Shown: positions 12,801 to 21,063 of the stretch, in pieces
Layout of the letters: the number at the start of each line of letters is the position of its first letter
Numbering within the stretch: the first letter of the stretch is position 1
Source: Actinernus sp. WN-2022
Lineage: Eukaryota; Cnidaria; Anthozoa; Actiniaria; Actinernidae
Length of the DNA stretch: 64,000 nt
Assembly (NCBI GenBank): GCA_030867875.1
Contig: JAOWCC010000322.1
Span: 124,001-188,000 of the forward strand
Direction: 5' to 3'
Notes under the pieces: model-generated
The model's database searches: none
Seen by the model: the letters and a program-made list of their open reading frames with translations, nothing else
What the model was told of the DNA's origin: nothing
Translations under genes and position numbers: made by a program

Positions 12801-13399
12801 TGTATTGGCCGTTCAATGTTGCCCAAAAACGTGTCTTGGGCTGCCTGTGGACGAAGAGCGCTTTACAAAATTGGCACTGGGTCTAGTTTTGACGTCATCA
12901 ACAGAACACGATCGATGCGCCATTGCATGAATTAAGCTCTCTGAAACGTTTAGCGCGATATTATCATCTTTCTCGGTTATCTATTCAATTATTTTGCAAA
13001 TAAGCCAACGTTTTAAATCCGCGAAGACACGAGTTCTGTTGATGACGTCACATTTTATTCTCGTCCTAGTCCCCGAAGTTGCGCGGAAATTATTCTACAT
13101 TTGGGAGTTCAGTCGCTAAAAAAAATAATGAAAACATTTTTATTTAAAAATTTCGGAATTTGTTCTCTACCTTTTAAGGTCTAAGCTTTCAAAAAATGCA
13201 TAATTGGCCAGGGCTTATTTGCACTTTAAAAGTCATGGTATTGCTCCAAGAGAAATCATATATCATAATTCTTGTTGAATCAGTAACTTTCTCTGTATTT
13301 CATCAGATTGTGATCGAGTCTGTTCGTGGTGACAACTGGCAAAGTGACATAGCCATCGATGATATCTTCTTCAAAGACGGCGCTTGTCCCTCAAAGTAA
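3692..13399 (+). CDS. Gene A: astacin-TSP1-TSP1-MAM metalloprotease, 5' part outside window
   Basis: This is the 3' part of a secreted astacin-family (M12A) zinc protease. Seven exons join in frame: 3692-3885, 5792-6010, 6340-6513, 7564-7752, 10109-10270, 11462-11715 and 13307-13399, giving 427 residues up to a TAA. Counting from the first whole codon, the zinc site [11 protein letters not shown] is at 34-44, the Met-turn SIMHYG at 89-94, a divergent TSR at about 139-196, a canonical TSR ([15 protein letters not shown]) at about 197-258, and one MAM domain at about 260-424. All introns are GT-AG, phase 1 except the last (phase 0). Signal peptide, propeptide and the first astacin exons were looked for in bases 1-3691 and not found, so the preceding intron exceeds 3.7 kb or an exon was missed. 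The residue after the third zinc histidine is Thr rather than the usual Glu. No membrane segment follows the MAM domain. The first AATAAA downstream (14092) lies in a SINE tail. Family assignment is firm; substrate is unknown. Confidence 0.92.
3910..4140. mobile_element. MITE family W, copy 1 (3' end missing)
   Basis: It begins AGAGCAGTTTTCGATTGAGT and is rich in CCAATCA/TGATTGG words. Related copies are at 12022-12267 and 46999-47299. The right terminal repeat seen in the other copies is absent. It starts 24 bases after the donor of gene A exon a1. Confidence 0.65.
4141..5791. other. Gene A intron with an imperfect inverted repeat
   Basis: The stretch 4845-4897 (TGATAGAAAACTAAGAAGCC and following) returns inverted at 4961-5023. 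Otherwise AT-rich intron sequence with no exon recognised. Confidence 0.5.
5792..6010 (+). CDS. Gene A exon a2: Met-turn and end of astacin domain
   Basis: It lies between a TTCGTTTTTAG acceptor and a GTTAGT donor, is 219 bases long like gene B exon 6, and enters and leaves in phase 1. It encodes [11 protein letters not shown] (the methionine turn with its zinc-site tyrosine) and ends at YDCL, the last astacin cysteine. Confidence 0.92.
6340..6513 (+). CDS. Gene A exon a3: first, divergent TSP1 repeat
   Basis: The 174-base exon lies between TTGTTTCAG and GTTTGT and is phase 1 at both ends. It encodes a TSP1-like module starting GWSNWSSY, with six cysteines and the block CKKYRQRFC where CSxTCGxG would normally stand. 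Gene B exon 7 has the same departure (CYKYRQRFC), so it is an ancestral feature of the pair. Confidence 0.9.
6514..7031. other. Gene A intron, nothing recognised
   Basis: This is the intron between the two TSR exons; no repeat structure or exon was recognised in this part. Confidence 0.5.
7032..7376. repeat. Tandem duplication, two copies of about 172 bp
   Basis: Copies at 7032-7203 and 7204-7376 differ at only a few positions (for example CTAACCGTACC versus CTAACGGTACC). A third, short fragment (GGGTTGAATGAAGTTGCAGC) follows at 7377. It is a recent local duplication inside a gene A intron. Confidence 0.85.
7564..7752 (+). CDS. Gene A exon a4: second, canonical TSP1 repeat
   Basis: The 189-base exon follows GTCGATTGCAG and ends before GTAAGA, phase 1 at both ends. 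It encodes a textbook TSR: the WGRWSSW tryptophan ladder, a likely C-mannosylation site, then [17 protein letters not shown] and a terminal CGLG. Gene B exon 8 is its clear counterpart. Confidence 0.93.
7798..7935. mobile_element. MITE family V, fragment
   Basis: TTTGCAGGAATGCAATCACG and the words that follow match the end of the elements at 46389-46995 and 55284-55542. Only one end is present. Confidence 0.5.
7936..8574. other. Gene A intron with dispersed repeat and ACTAT microsatellite
   Basis: Bases 8150-8255 match the family U repeat next to gene B's stop (shared words AGCCAATCAGA and ACGAGAAACTG). Bases 8345-8415 are an irregular (ACTAT)n/(ACTAC)n run. No exon recognised. Confidence 0.5.
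8575..9184. repeat. 83-bp tandem array, about 7.4 copies
   Basis: Copies start at 8575, 8658, 8741, 8824, 8907, 8990, 9073 and 9156 (partial) with ACGAATGGGATTGTAGG. Two subtypes are present: a (AGTATTCCGTGCTAAG, TCTCGAG) and b (AGCATTCCGTGCCAAG, TCGCGAG), in the order a-b-b-a-b-a-b. Each unit contains a small palindrome around CTAGTAATACTAG. Confidence 0.9.
9371..9597. repeat. Dispersed repeat, also at 43658-44008
   Basis: TAAGCAATTATTGGACGAGG at the left and GTGAATCAACCAATC near the right are shared with 43658-44008 in the same order. No coding frame. Confidence 0.6.
9660..10003. mobile_element. MITE of about 344 bp with 24-bp TIRs
   Basis: GGGGTACACACGAAGGGACA at the left pairs with CCCTTCGTGTGTAAC at the right. 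The interior repeats the words GGGACAAGT, TTGTCCC and CTCGTGTGAAC in both orientations, so the whole unit can fold back. It lies in the gene A intron before the MAM exons. Confidence 0.7.
10109..10270 (+). CDS. Gene A exon a5: MAM domain, first third
   Basis: The 162-base exon follows ATTGACAG and ends before GTCTGT. It encodes [16 protein letters not shown] and [11 protein letters not shown], that is the first two MAM cysteines and the conserved GP..DH turn. It is phase 1 at both ends, as are the matching exons 9, 12 and 15 of gene B. Confidence 0.93.
10271..10814. other. Gene A intron, nothing recognised
   Basis: AT-rich sequence between the first MAM exon and the hairpin element. It has short near-duplicates (AACCAGAAGTC at about 10301 and 10319) but no exon. 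Confidence 0.45.
10815..11008. repeat. Hairpin: 84-nt inverted repeat with 26-nt loop
   Basis: Arms 10815-10898 and 10925-11008 are almost exact reverse complements, starting AAATTTCCTCTGGTTTTCC. They are built from the family U repeat (words CGTGGTAAATAAGAG), whose unpaired remainder continues to about 11200. Confidence 0.88.
11009..11200. repeat. Family U repeat, unpaired part
   Basis: It continues from the hairpin with AATTTGTTTTTTTACAACG and ends CAATTGTGGTAAAAATCTG, matching the outer part of the copy beside gene B's stop codon. Confidence 0.55.
11462..11715 (+). CDS. Gene A exon a6: MAM domain, central part
   Basis: The 254-base exon follows ATTACTTGCAG and ends before GTATGT. It encodes GYYVYAETS, then [13 protein letters not shown] with the third MAM cysteine, GSLNIYV, and [11 protein letters not shown]. 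It enters in phase 1 and leaves in phase 0, like gene B exons 10, 13 and 16. Confidence 0.94.
12022..12267. mobile_element. MITE family W, copy 2 (about 246 bp)
   Basis: Ends AGAGCGGACTTCAATTGAGT and CTCAACTGAAAACTGCTCT are inverted. The interior carries several CCAAT/ATTGG words such as CCTATTGGCTGAG and ACCAATCAGAAT. Non-coding. Confidence 0.7.
12268..13306. other. Last intron of gene A
   Basis: It contains an open frame ending ACPSK then stop at about 12640-12660 that only resembles the true C-terminus, and a palindromic pair of GGGAATTTGACGGG and CAAATTCCCGATT words near 12380-12480. No exon supported. Confidence 0.45.
13307..13399 (+). CDS. Gene A exon a7: MAM end and stop codon
   Basis: The exon follows a TTTCATCAG acceptor and runs to TAA at 13397-13399. 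It encodes [20 protein letters not shown] and the last MAM cysteine in DGACPSK, then stops. The protein therefore ends four residues after the start of that ACPSK motif, without a tail or membrane anchor. Confidence 0.93.
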   Translation: MVIESVRGDNWQSDIAIDDIFFKDGACPSK

Positions 13400-14092
13400 C
13401 CATAGTAACCATCGCTTGCGGGTGCGTAGTTCTCTCAATTATACGAAACTCGCTCCAGAGAGTAACATTCATTATGTTCTAATTCGCTCCCCGCTCAACC
13501 GAACATAAAACGTTTATCATGTATTAGGCAACCACTCATTGGGGGGTGTCCACACGAACCGCGTGCGCCCTCTTTATTTAATTAACTATCATAACTTCAA
13601 TATACACGATGATAAGCTGTAATCTAGAGCAAGTTGTCCATTATGCGCTCACGAACAGTAATTCTGACTACTTACAACTCTATAATAGACAGTAATACAG
13701 CAAAGACGTGATGTATCGTGGAAATTACAATAATAATACTTCCGAAACGCAATAACCCATATCTTTTACAATACTAAAATAGCGTTTTACAAGTGTAATA
13801 TTCCACAAAACCTTATACGTGCTACAAAAAATCACAATAATTGCGAACACTAGTAAATTATGACTAGAAACCAAATAACGACTTATGATCATGTATTGGG
13901 TATTTAGAGCGGCGGACGTAGGACTCGAATGACTGTGCATTATACCTAACTCCGAATATATAGTACTGCCCCACTATTGTATTGTATTGTATCTAAAACA
14001 ACACGTAACACCCCAGTCGCGGGGTTACGTAACCCATGATAATTACCGATCTATATGGCTCAACAATACCAATAGTAACATAAAAATATATA
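13400..14092. other. Gene A 3' flank and probable 3' UTR
   Basis: AT-rich sequence without conserved coding frames. The transcript end is not clear: no plus-strand AATAAA occurs before 14092. Confidence 0.4.
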
Positions 14093-14106
14093 ATAAAATC
14101 AATAAA
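14092..14106 (+). terminator. Candidate poly(A) signal of gene A
   Basis: Two AATAAA hexamers (14092 and 14101) are the first on the plus strand after the gene A stop at 13399. They lie in the AT-rich tail of an opposite-strand SINE, which could have supplied the signal. Confidence 0.25.
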
Positions 14107-14362
14107 TATTAGTTTTGTTATAGCAGCATAGCTGGCGGGGGCCTGCTTTCAACTCCACCGCCTGACTCCCTACTACATTCATATTATATTTTATACATAC
14201 TACTCTCAAACTCACATGTTGATTTTTTACGGAGGGGGAAAACCAGAGAACCCGTAGAAAACCCTCGTGACAAGAACAACACAACAAACAAACTCAACTC
14301 ACATATGGCACCAAGTCTGACCCGCCCTCTGGCAGCGCTAACAATACCCCCCCCCCCCCCCT
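14093..14362 (-). mobile_element. SINE family 2, 5' truncated, minus strand
   Basis: Read on the minus strand it follows the copy at 48165-48452: GCCATATGTGAGTTGAG, GAGGGTTTTCTACGGGTTC, CCCCCTCCGTAAAAAATC, and a CAGGCCCCCGCCAGC tail. The tRNA-like head has been lost or mutated, and its place is taken by a run of about 15 C on the plus strand. Confidence 0.7.
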
Positions 14363-17035
14363 CCCATGCCACACATTCTTAGGAATGTCCTTTTTCTGGA
14401 TCCGTTAAGCAGTAATTGGTAAACAAATATTACAAGCAGTAGAACATTACCAATTATAGACTGTCAGAAAATGGATTTCATTATTAATATTCGAAATTTG
14501 ACTTCATTCTTGGTTTCAAACTTCGATTATGGAAACGAGACTTGCAGCACTCGAAATGAGTAATTCGAAGGTCGGCCTTGTGGTAGTCAACCATTATCAA
14601 CGTCATGGAATCGAATTGAAAAATTGAATCACTTTCCCGAGGCTGCAGCGAGGCCCGTTTTTATGATAAACGATGTTTTGGAATCCAGGTGGAATGAGAC
14701 TGATACTAATTGTTTGTCTCGTTCTTCATTATTATTATATTACAGTCAACACAGACTAACCGGATCTCGAAGAAGACTTGGAAACCATACAGTCCACTTT
14801 ACAGGACTATAGCCTGCTGGCTAAACGTCAAACTAAATATATTAATGTAAACAAGACACCAAAGTAATGTTAAATAGTTGAGAAATATGCAAAAGGAACA
14901 CACAGAATGAATCCCCATAACTATATTTATATCAAAAACTTACCGACTCCAAATACCCTAAATGCTCGAATAACCTATCCTATCAAATGAACCCCCCCTT
15001 TTCGGGTCAAGTTTGGAAATAAGCCCCCCTTCTCTAATAACCCCCCTCCCTCCCCTCCCCTAGTTCCCATCCTGTCGACTAAGAAGAACAAGACAAAAGA
15101 AACTACATTAGAAGAGGTGAAATCATCGAAATTCTTTGAGTTCACCATACGAGGATATGATGCCAAGAGACGCTGGAACAGGATTCCTTTGAAAACTCTT
15201 TTGCGCATTGATTGAGCCGAACCACAAACAACGACATTAAAAGTTGTTTATTAGTACTTTAAACGCGAGTTTTGTTGACAAAAAAACAGTTTTTAAATAA
15301 ACTCTCTATTACGTCCCCCCTCTACAATGTCAATTTTTAAATAAGCCCCTCCCCCTCCCCCTCGGGCTTATTAGAGCATTTACGGTAAACTAAGTTGAAA
15401 AACCTTTACCTATGTAATTATAAATGGTTTTGTCGTATCAATCCAGATAATGATTTCAACCCTCTTATTATGTGTTTGTTCCAATTCGCATATTGACTGT
15501 GCATGATTAAAACTTGTAAAGAGTAAAGCATAATGGTAATAAAGCTACACACGAACATTCAAACATGTTGTATGATGAGTGTATCTACATTGGTGTCTTT
15601 CTGGGACAAGCGACTTCAGAAGATCGATTATCTACCGACATTCCTTTCTATGCATATTTACATAAATTCAGAATTTTAGTATTTGAAGAAAAATTTACAC
15701 TGTAACCTGAAAGTAAAGAGAAAATACAAGTTATTCATCATATGCAATTTAATAGTTTTATCACAAATTTCTCCAAAGTTATTGCCGTTTAAGGCTCAGG
15801 AAAAACATGAAAGCGAGGCTAGTAGGGCCTGGCTGACTATTTTCATACAAATCTCTCTTATTTCAAAAGTTTATTACGCTGTAGCAATGTAACTTACGAC
15901 ACTCAAATTTCACAGGATTACTTATTTTTGCATGTTCTTTTACGTACGTGACAATGTTGGTTTTCACAAATATTCATTGCCGACAGGAGAAATCCAGTTG
16001 TAATCAAAATGTCCTTTATGCATAGGGCTTACCATTAATAGGTCTGAAAATATGCGAATTTACGTAACGATTTTCCTTGACAACTAAAACGAATAATTTG
16101 TATGCTAGATTCGTGACTTTTCCTTTTTAATCTGGTGATACTAACATCAAAGTATCGTTAAACTGTTGCGGATTCAGCATGTTCGAAAGGGAGGGTTCGA
16201 TATACGCGAGCGACGACAAAATCATTTCGGGAAACGTCTTTGTTGTCTTATGTACAAAGCGAGAGTGAAAATAGGGTTCCCAATCCCCGTGGTTCGGCCA
16301 CAGTCGAAGAAGCCATGTACAGCAGGACTGATGTCTTAGTATATTGTAGAACGTCGGACGCTTTTAGACGTTTAGTCTTTTCTGAAAGAACTTTTATTCG
16401 CTCCTTCAGTTTCAGGTTAATATGTGTAGTTTAAAGAAAATGTTTTTAGTGGTAATGCTTGTTTTTTAGTAGTAAAGCTTGCAAATCCATCCTCCATGCG
16501 AGGTTAAGGCTTGGTTACCTTTCAAGACCTATTGCTAAAATAAATGCTTACAAACAAATCGATCTCTCTGTGACAAAATGTATATATATTTTTGAATTAG
16601 CGGGTGGTTACCAAGTAAATCCTGCGATCTGATTGGTTCGGTGCATAAGGTATTTCAAAATACAGGGTGAGAATCTTTGCCGGGAATCTAAAGAAAATTT
16701 CGAGAATTAGGAGACTTACTGAACTACTGAAATTTCTTCGGGAAATGCACAATATATTTGGGACTGCATGAAAACTATTTGGGATTGAATGATTAGTAGG
16801 AGTGAAATACCGAGAAATGACCGAGGCGTGAAACCCCATATACAACCGAAGGCTGTAGACCAGAATACAAGTCATATATTTTAAATGCATGTTTATTCTA
16901 CTTAATTTCTCAGGTTTATCTTTACAAATTTCCTTGGCTTCTAGCAAAGTTGTATATAACGTCTGATAGGTAAACTGAACATCGATAAATCTCCTGAATT
17001 TGTGAGCATATCCGCAAGATCGCGACATCTTAGAT
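14363..17035. other. Intergenic region, mostly unassigned
   Basis: Includes C-rich stretches (14987-15060 and 15316-15362, CCCCTCCC words) that recur around a shared AATAAGCCCC word, and an open frame at 16597-17085 judged non-coding. No exon with splice signals and conserved content was recognised. Confidence 0.4.
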
Positions 17036-18108
17036 GATACTAAAAACTGTAAGCATCCAGTAAGATTTATGACATAATTTCCCATTAATGTTAATTTATA
17101 CTGAGTCCTGGCACTAAAATACTAAAAACTGTAAGCATCCAGTAAGATTTATGACATAGTTTGACCATTAATGTTAATTTATACTGAGTCCTGGCACTAA
17201 AATACTAAAAACTGTAAGCATCCAGTAAGATTTATGACATAATTTGCCATTAATGTTAATTTATACTGAGTCCTGGCACTAAAATACTAAAAACTGTAAG
17301 CATCCAGTAAGATTTATGACATAGTTTGACCATTAATGTTAATTTATACTGAGTCCTGGCACTAAAATACTAAAAACTGTAAGCATCCAGTAAGATTTAT
17401 GACATAGTTTGACCATTAATGTTAATTTATACTGAGTCCTGGCACTAAAATACTAAAAACTGTAAGCATCCAGTAAGATTTATGACATAGTTTGACCATT
17501 AATGTTAATTTATACTGAGTCCTGGCACTAAAATACTAAAAACTGTAAGCATCCAGTAAGATTTATGACATAGTTTGCCATTAATGTTAATTTATACTGA
17601 GTCCTGGCACTAAAATACTAAAAACTGTAAGCATCCAGTAAGATTTATGACATAGTTTGACCATTAATGTTAATTTATACTGAGTCCTGGCACTAAAATA
17701 CTAAAAACTGTAAGCATCCAGTAAGATTTATGACATAGTTTGACCATTAATGTTAATTTATACTGAGTCCTGGCACTAAAATACTAAAAACTGTAAGCAT
17801 CCAGTAAGATTTATGACATAATTTGCCATTAATGTTAATTTATACTGAGTCCTGGCACTAAAATACTAAAAACTGTAAGCATCCAGTAAGATTTATGACA
17901 TAGTTTGACCATTAATGTTAATTTATACTGAGTCCTGGCACTAAAATACTAAAAACTGTAAGCATCCAGTAAGATTTATGACATAGTTTGACCATTAATG
18001 TTAATTTATACTGAGTCCTGGCACTAAAATACTAAAAACTGTAAGCATCCAGTAAGATTTATGACATAGTTTGACCATTAATGTTAATTTACTAACTGAG
18101 TCCTGGCA
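17036..18108. repeat. 85-bp satellite, about 12.7 copies
   Basis: The unit begins ATACTAAAAACTGTAAGC and ends CTGAGTCCTGGCACTAAA, period 85 with 84-bp variants (TTTGCCAT instead of TTTGACCAT). Copies are nearly identical, so the expansion or homogenisation is recent. It lies between the 3' ends of the convergent genes. Confidence 0.93.
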
Positions 18109-18228
18109 TTAAAATCTGCTTCAAATGATCTTTTACATCATTCATGCATTGACGTTACTGCGAGACAGATTAATCAGCATGTGTGAGTTCCACTGACTTT
18201 AAATTTGCGGGCGGATTCAGGATTCTCT

Positions 18229-18251
18229 GAGAGAGAGAGAGAGAGAGAGAG
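18229..18251. repeat. (GA)n microsatellite
   Basis: An uninterrupted GAGAGA run of about 23 bases, followed by G-rich sequence to 18350. Confidence 0.9.
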
Positions 18252-18404
18252 GGTGGGGGAGGGGTTCGAAAGGGGGTTCGAACATGGCGACGTCTTTGTT
18301 TTCTTTATAAAAGGGAAGAAGAGGAGGGGGGTTCAACAGAGAATTAAAGGCCGATTCGATTCAGAAAAGGGGGTTCGGTCGAATCCCCCTTTTACCGTCT
18401 GGAG

Positions 18405-18565
18405 CGATAGACATAAGCATAATCACAAGCAATATAAGCATACGCAGTGATGTATTTACATTAGCGGTACTTGTTCTTCTCACAGGTGTGATACGAACAA
18501 GCGCTGCTAATGATCAATGCATTACTGCGTCTGCGTATGTTGCTTGTGCTTATGCTTTTGTCGCT
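18405..18565. repeat. Imperfect foldback repeat
   Basis: GACATAAGCATAATCACAAG with CAATATAAGCATACGCAG near 18410-18447 pairs with CTGCGTATGTTGCTTGTGC and the sequence that follows it at about 18530-18560, with a spacer holding ATTAGCGGTACTTGTTC and its partial complement GAACAAGCGCTGCTAAT. Confidence 0.65.
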
Positions 18566-19784
18566 AGTGAAAAATCAGGCTTTAGCAATGCCATGCCATG
18601 TGTTTGCTGACCCTGGGGTTAGGCAAGGGGAAAGCAATGACTATTATTTTGTCCCCATTTCCGCGGGCTGAGCATTTTGGATATACTACTCGCTCCTTGT
18701 GCCGGCTTCTAATATTTTTATTCTTCGCACCACTGGAAAAATCTAACCATTTACCCACAATCACTTTGCAGAACTCTGTAAAAAATTGTCTGTAAAATAT
18801 GAATATTTCTCTTGTAAATTTAGAATTTGGGACGAATTCAGGATGCAGTGCTGGCGGGGTTCGATTCGTACGCGAGCGCCAAAATCAACTGGCAACCTCA
18901 TTGTGGTCTTTTGAAAGCGAGCGAGAGAAAGAGAGTTCATTAGAAATATCTGTGAAATATGCTTTTACGGAGACATTTTGTAAAATTGTCTAAATTTACG
19001 AATGTTTGTAAAATGTCCAAAATTTACAAGAGAAATGTTCACATTTTATAGGCGTTATTTTTACAAAGGTTTCAAGTCTGTAAATTGTTAGATTTTCCAG
19101 TGCGCACCGCTACGCCTGCAGTAGCCTGCGAAACAGGCCCTCAGTGTTATTTCAATACAAAGGAAGTGATAAAATGTTTTGGCCGCGTGAAAATGGAAAA
19201 AGGAGACTGGCACGAGAGAGAAGAAGGAGGGCCTGCAGCCATCCCTTATACATTTTCATTTCCCGTACAGATTCTGTATGGGAAATACTGATTGGTCAAT
19301 TAGCTGTCATCGTTGTCATGTGTCACGAAATGTCGCACATTCCTCCTGCGAAGTGACTGAAATGGCGGCGACAAGAGAGAAGTGATCGAGCGGTTGAGCG
19401 TTAATCCAGGAAAGTATTTAGAAGAACAAAGCAGGCAGTGAATAGTCTACATTTGTACTTTCTAGGCGATATATTTTGGCAGTTTTACCAACAGGTAAAA
19501 GCCTTAGCTTATTTTCCAACTATTTGTCGTGGAAGTCGAGTCAGACAGGAATTAGCGCTTCGGCATTGTCCTATTTGCAAAGCATTGTCATGTTAAATAA
19601 ACATGTTAATCGGTGCGGAAAAGGGCAGAATTCAAATTTCCGTAAAATGGCAGCAGGCGCTTATTTCTTCTCGCGGCTCGCTTCGCTCGGATCGGTATCA
19701 GAACTCGCTCCGCTCGTATTGGCAGAACTCGCTCTGCTCGTATCGGAAAAGCGCCTGTTCTGCAGGCTACGCCTGCAGTTGCTT
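18566..19784. other. Intergenic region with no recognised gene
   Basis: Contains short tandem words (GCTCGCT/CTCGTAT at 19675-19745) and a pairing CAGGCGCTTATTTC / GAAAAGCGCCTG around 19650-19757. Open frames here do not resemble known proteins. Confidence 0.4.
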
Positions 19785-19961
19785 AGAGCAGATTTCGTAT
19801 GAGTGGGACAAACTACAGCACTGCCTACAGCACGGTTACACGGTTAAATGGTTTCCCTATTGTTTTTGTCCTGCTGATCCAATCAAATTACAGAAATACG
19901 GCACAGCACGGTTACAGCACGGTTACGGCAAGGCTACGGACATGCCGTAGTTTGTCCCACT
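19785..19961. mobile_element. MITE family Y, copy 1
   Basis: It starts AGAGCAGATTTCGTATGAG and ends GTAGTTTGTCCCAC, with ACAGCACGGTTAC words repeated inside. It shares CCCTATTGTTTTTGTC and CCAATCAAATTACAGA with copy 2 at 24917-25111. Confidence 0.7.
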
Positions 19962-19989
19962 ATCTAACGATATTATTTTATTGACCCTT

Positions 19990-20330
19990 CTTACATGGCG
20001 GCCATGTTGGTTTTGCAAGGTCAGCCTCGAACTGAGCGGTTTCAGAACGAATTGTTTGTTATCCTCCTGAACTCAACTTGACTGCCATGTGAGAAGAATC
20101 AAATGAAACAAAAAAGTAATGCATCATCACTGGCCGATAACATGAACATAAAACAATGAACAACAAAAGGAAAGAATTCACCCTTCTCACACAGCGGCCA
20201 TGTTGGATAGAAACAATAGATTTTACGTGGCTAGCCTCGCACTGAGCAGATTCAGAACGAGTTTAGGTTTTTATTCTCCTGGGACTCAACATGGCCGCCG
20301 CGTGAGAAGGTTGAATTGAAGGAGTTCAGT
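19990..20330. repeat. Diverged duplicate repeat with GGCGGCCATGTTGG words
   Basis: Two related blocks (about 19994-20100 and 20190-20310) share GCGGCCATGTTGG, CAGCCTCG/TAGCCTCG, ACTGAGC, TTCAGAACGA and a final GTGAGAAG. Probably a degenerate inverted-repeat element. Confidence 0.5.
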
Positions 20331-20440
20331 CTTGTTACTGAACACGTTTCTCATGTTCCAGGGTGTGAAACAGAAAACCTATCAAACGTCATATAAGCCA
20401 AAGTTAGTTACGATAGTTATTACTAATTATCAGCTACTAA

Positions 20441-20450
20441 TTTATTTATT
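20441..20450 (-). terminator. Candidate poly(A) signal of gene B
   Basis: Two overlapping minus-strand AATAAA hexamers lie about 530 bases past the stop. They are the first AATAAA on that strand, but most of the interval to the stop is dispersed repeat, so the true end may differ. Confidence 0.3.
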
Positions 20451-20760
20451 TGTAAGATGCATGAGGTCGAGCGATCGTAGTCAATCCAAGCTGCTCCTAA
20501 AAGATTACAACGGACATAATTAATACATAAAACATTACGGAATTTCTGAGTCTAAAATCAGTGTATAATTGAATCTTCTATAGCCAGAAAAATATAAACA
20601 TTTCTTCTTTTCTTTTTCTTGTTTTTGCCTTAAGAAATCCTTAATTTATGTCACCAAAGGCTTGGCTACCTTTCAAAATGGCGGTCTTTCCTAAACAATA
20701 TAGTCTAAAACGTATTCACGTATGTGCTTAATTTGACAAATTTACGATAGTTTATCGTAA

Positions 20761-20973
20761 GATGACGAAAAATGTGGTAACCAGAGGACAAACCACGGTT
20801 AAACTATCGACGTAGATTTGTTTTTTTTAAATAACAAACTCGAATTAGTCAAGCGGTGCCTTGAAAACTGCGCGCTTCCACGCAATTCGTGGTATGTCCT
20901 GTTGTTTGCAATGTCAATAAGCCAATCAGAAAACGAGAAACTGGGCAGTTGTGGTAAAAGTCTGTTTTGTTTA
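20761..20973. repeat. Family U dispersed repeat beside gene B stop codon
   Basis: Its left part matches 58637-58745 (GATGACGAAAAA, GTGG, AGAGGACA, CACGG, AAACTATCG). Its right part matches 8150-8255 and 11130-11200 (AGCCAATCAGA, ACGAGAAACTG, TTGTGGTAAAA). It ends about four bases from the stop codon of gene B and would make up most of its 3' UTR. Confidence 0.65.
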
Positions 20974-20976
20974 CCT

Positions 20977-21063
20977 TTATGGGCACGAGTGGAACGAAAC
21001 CTTGATGTCATCAATGGCTATATCTCCTGTAGAATCAGTTCCACGAACTCCCTCGAACACGAT
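20977..21063 (-). CDS. Gene B exon 17: MAM3 end and stop codon
   Basis: It follows CAATTCTCACAG and runs to TAA at 20977-20979. It encodes IVFEGVRGTD, GDIAIDDIKV and the final SFHSCP, stopping one residue after the last MAM cysteine. A dispersed repeat (20761-20973) starts within a few bases of the stop. Confidence 0.92.
   Translation of the reverse strand: MVFEGVRGTDSTGDIAIDDIKVSFHSCP

Noticed and set aside
16597..17085. 162-residue minus-strand open frame
   Set aside because: Its first codons lie in the 85-bp satellite, the rest resembles no protein I know, and AT-rich intergenic DNA can give frames of this length.
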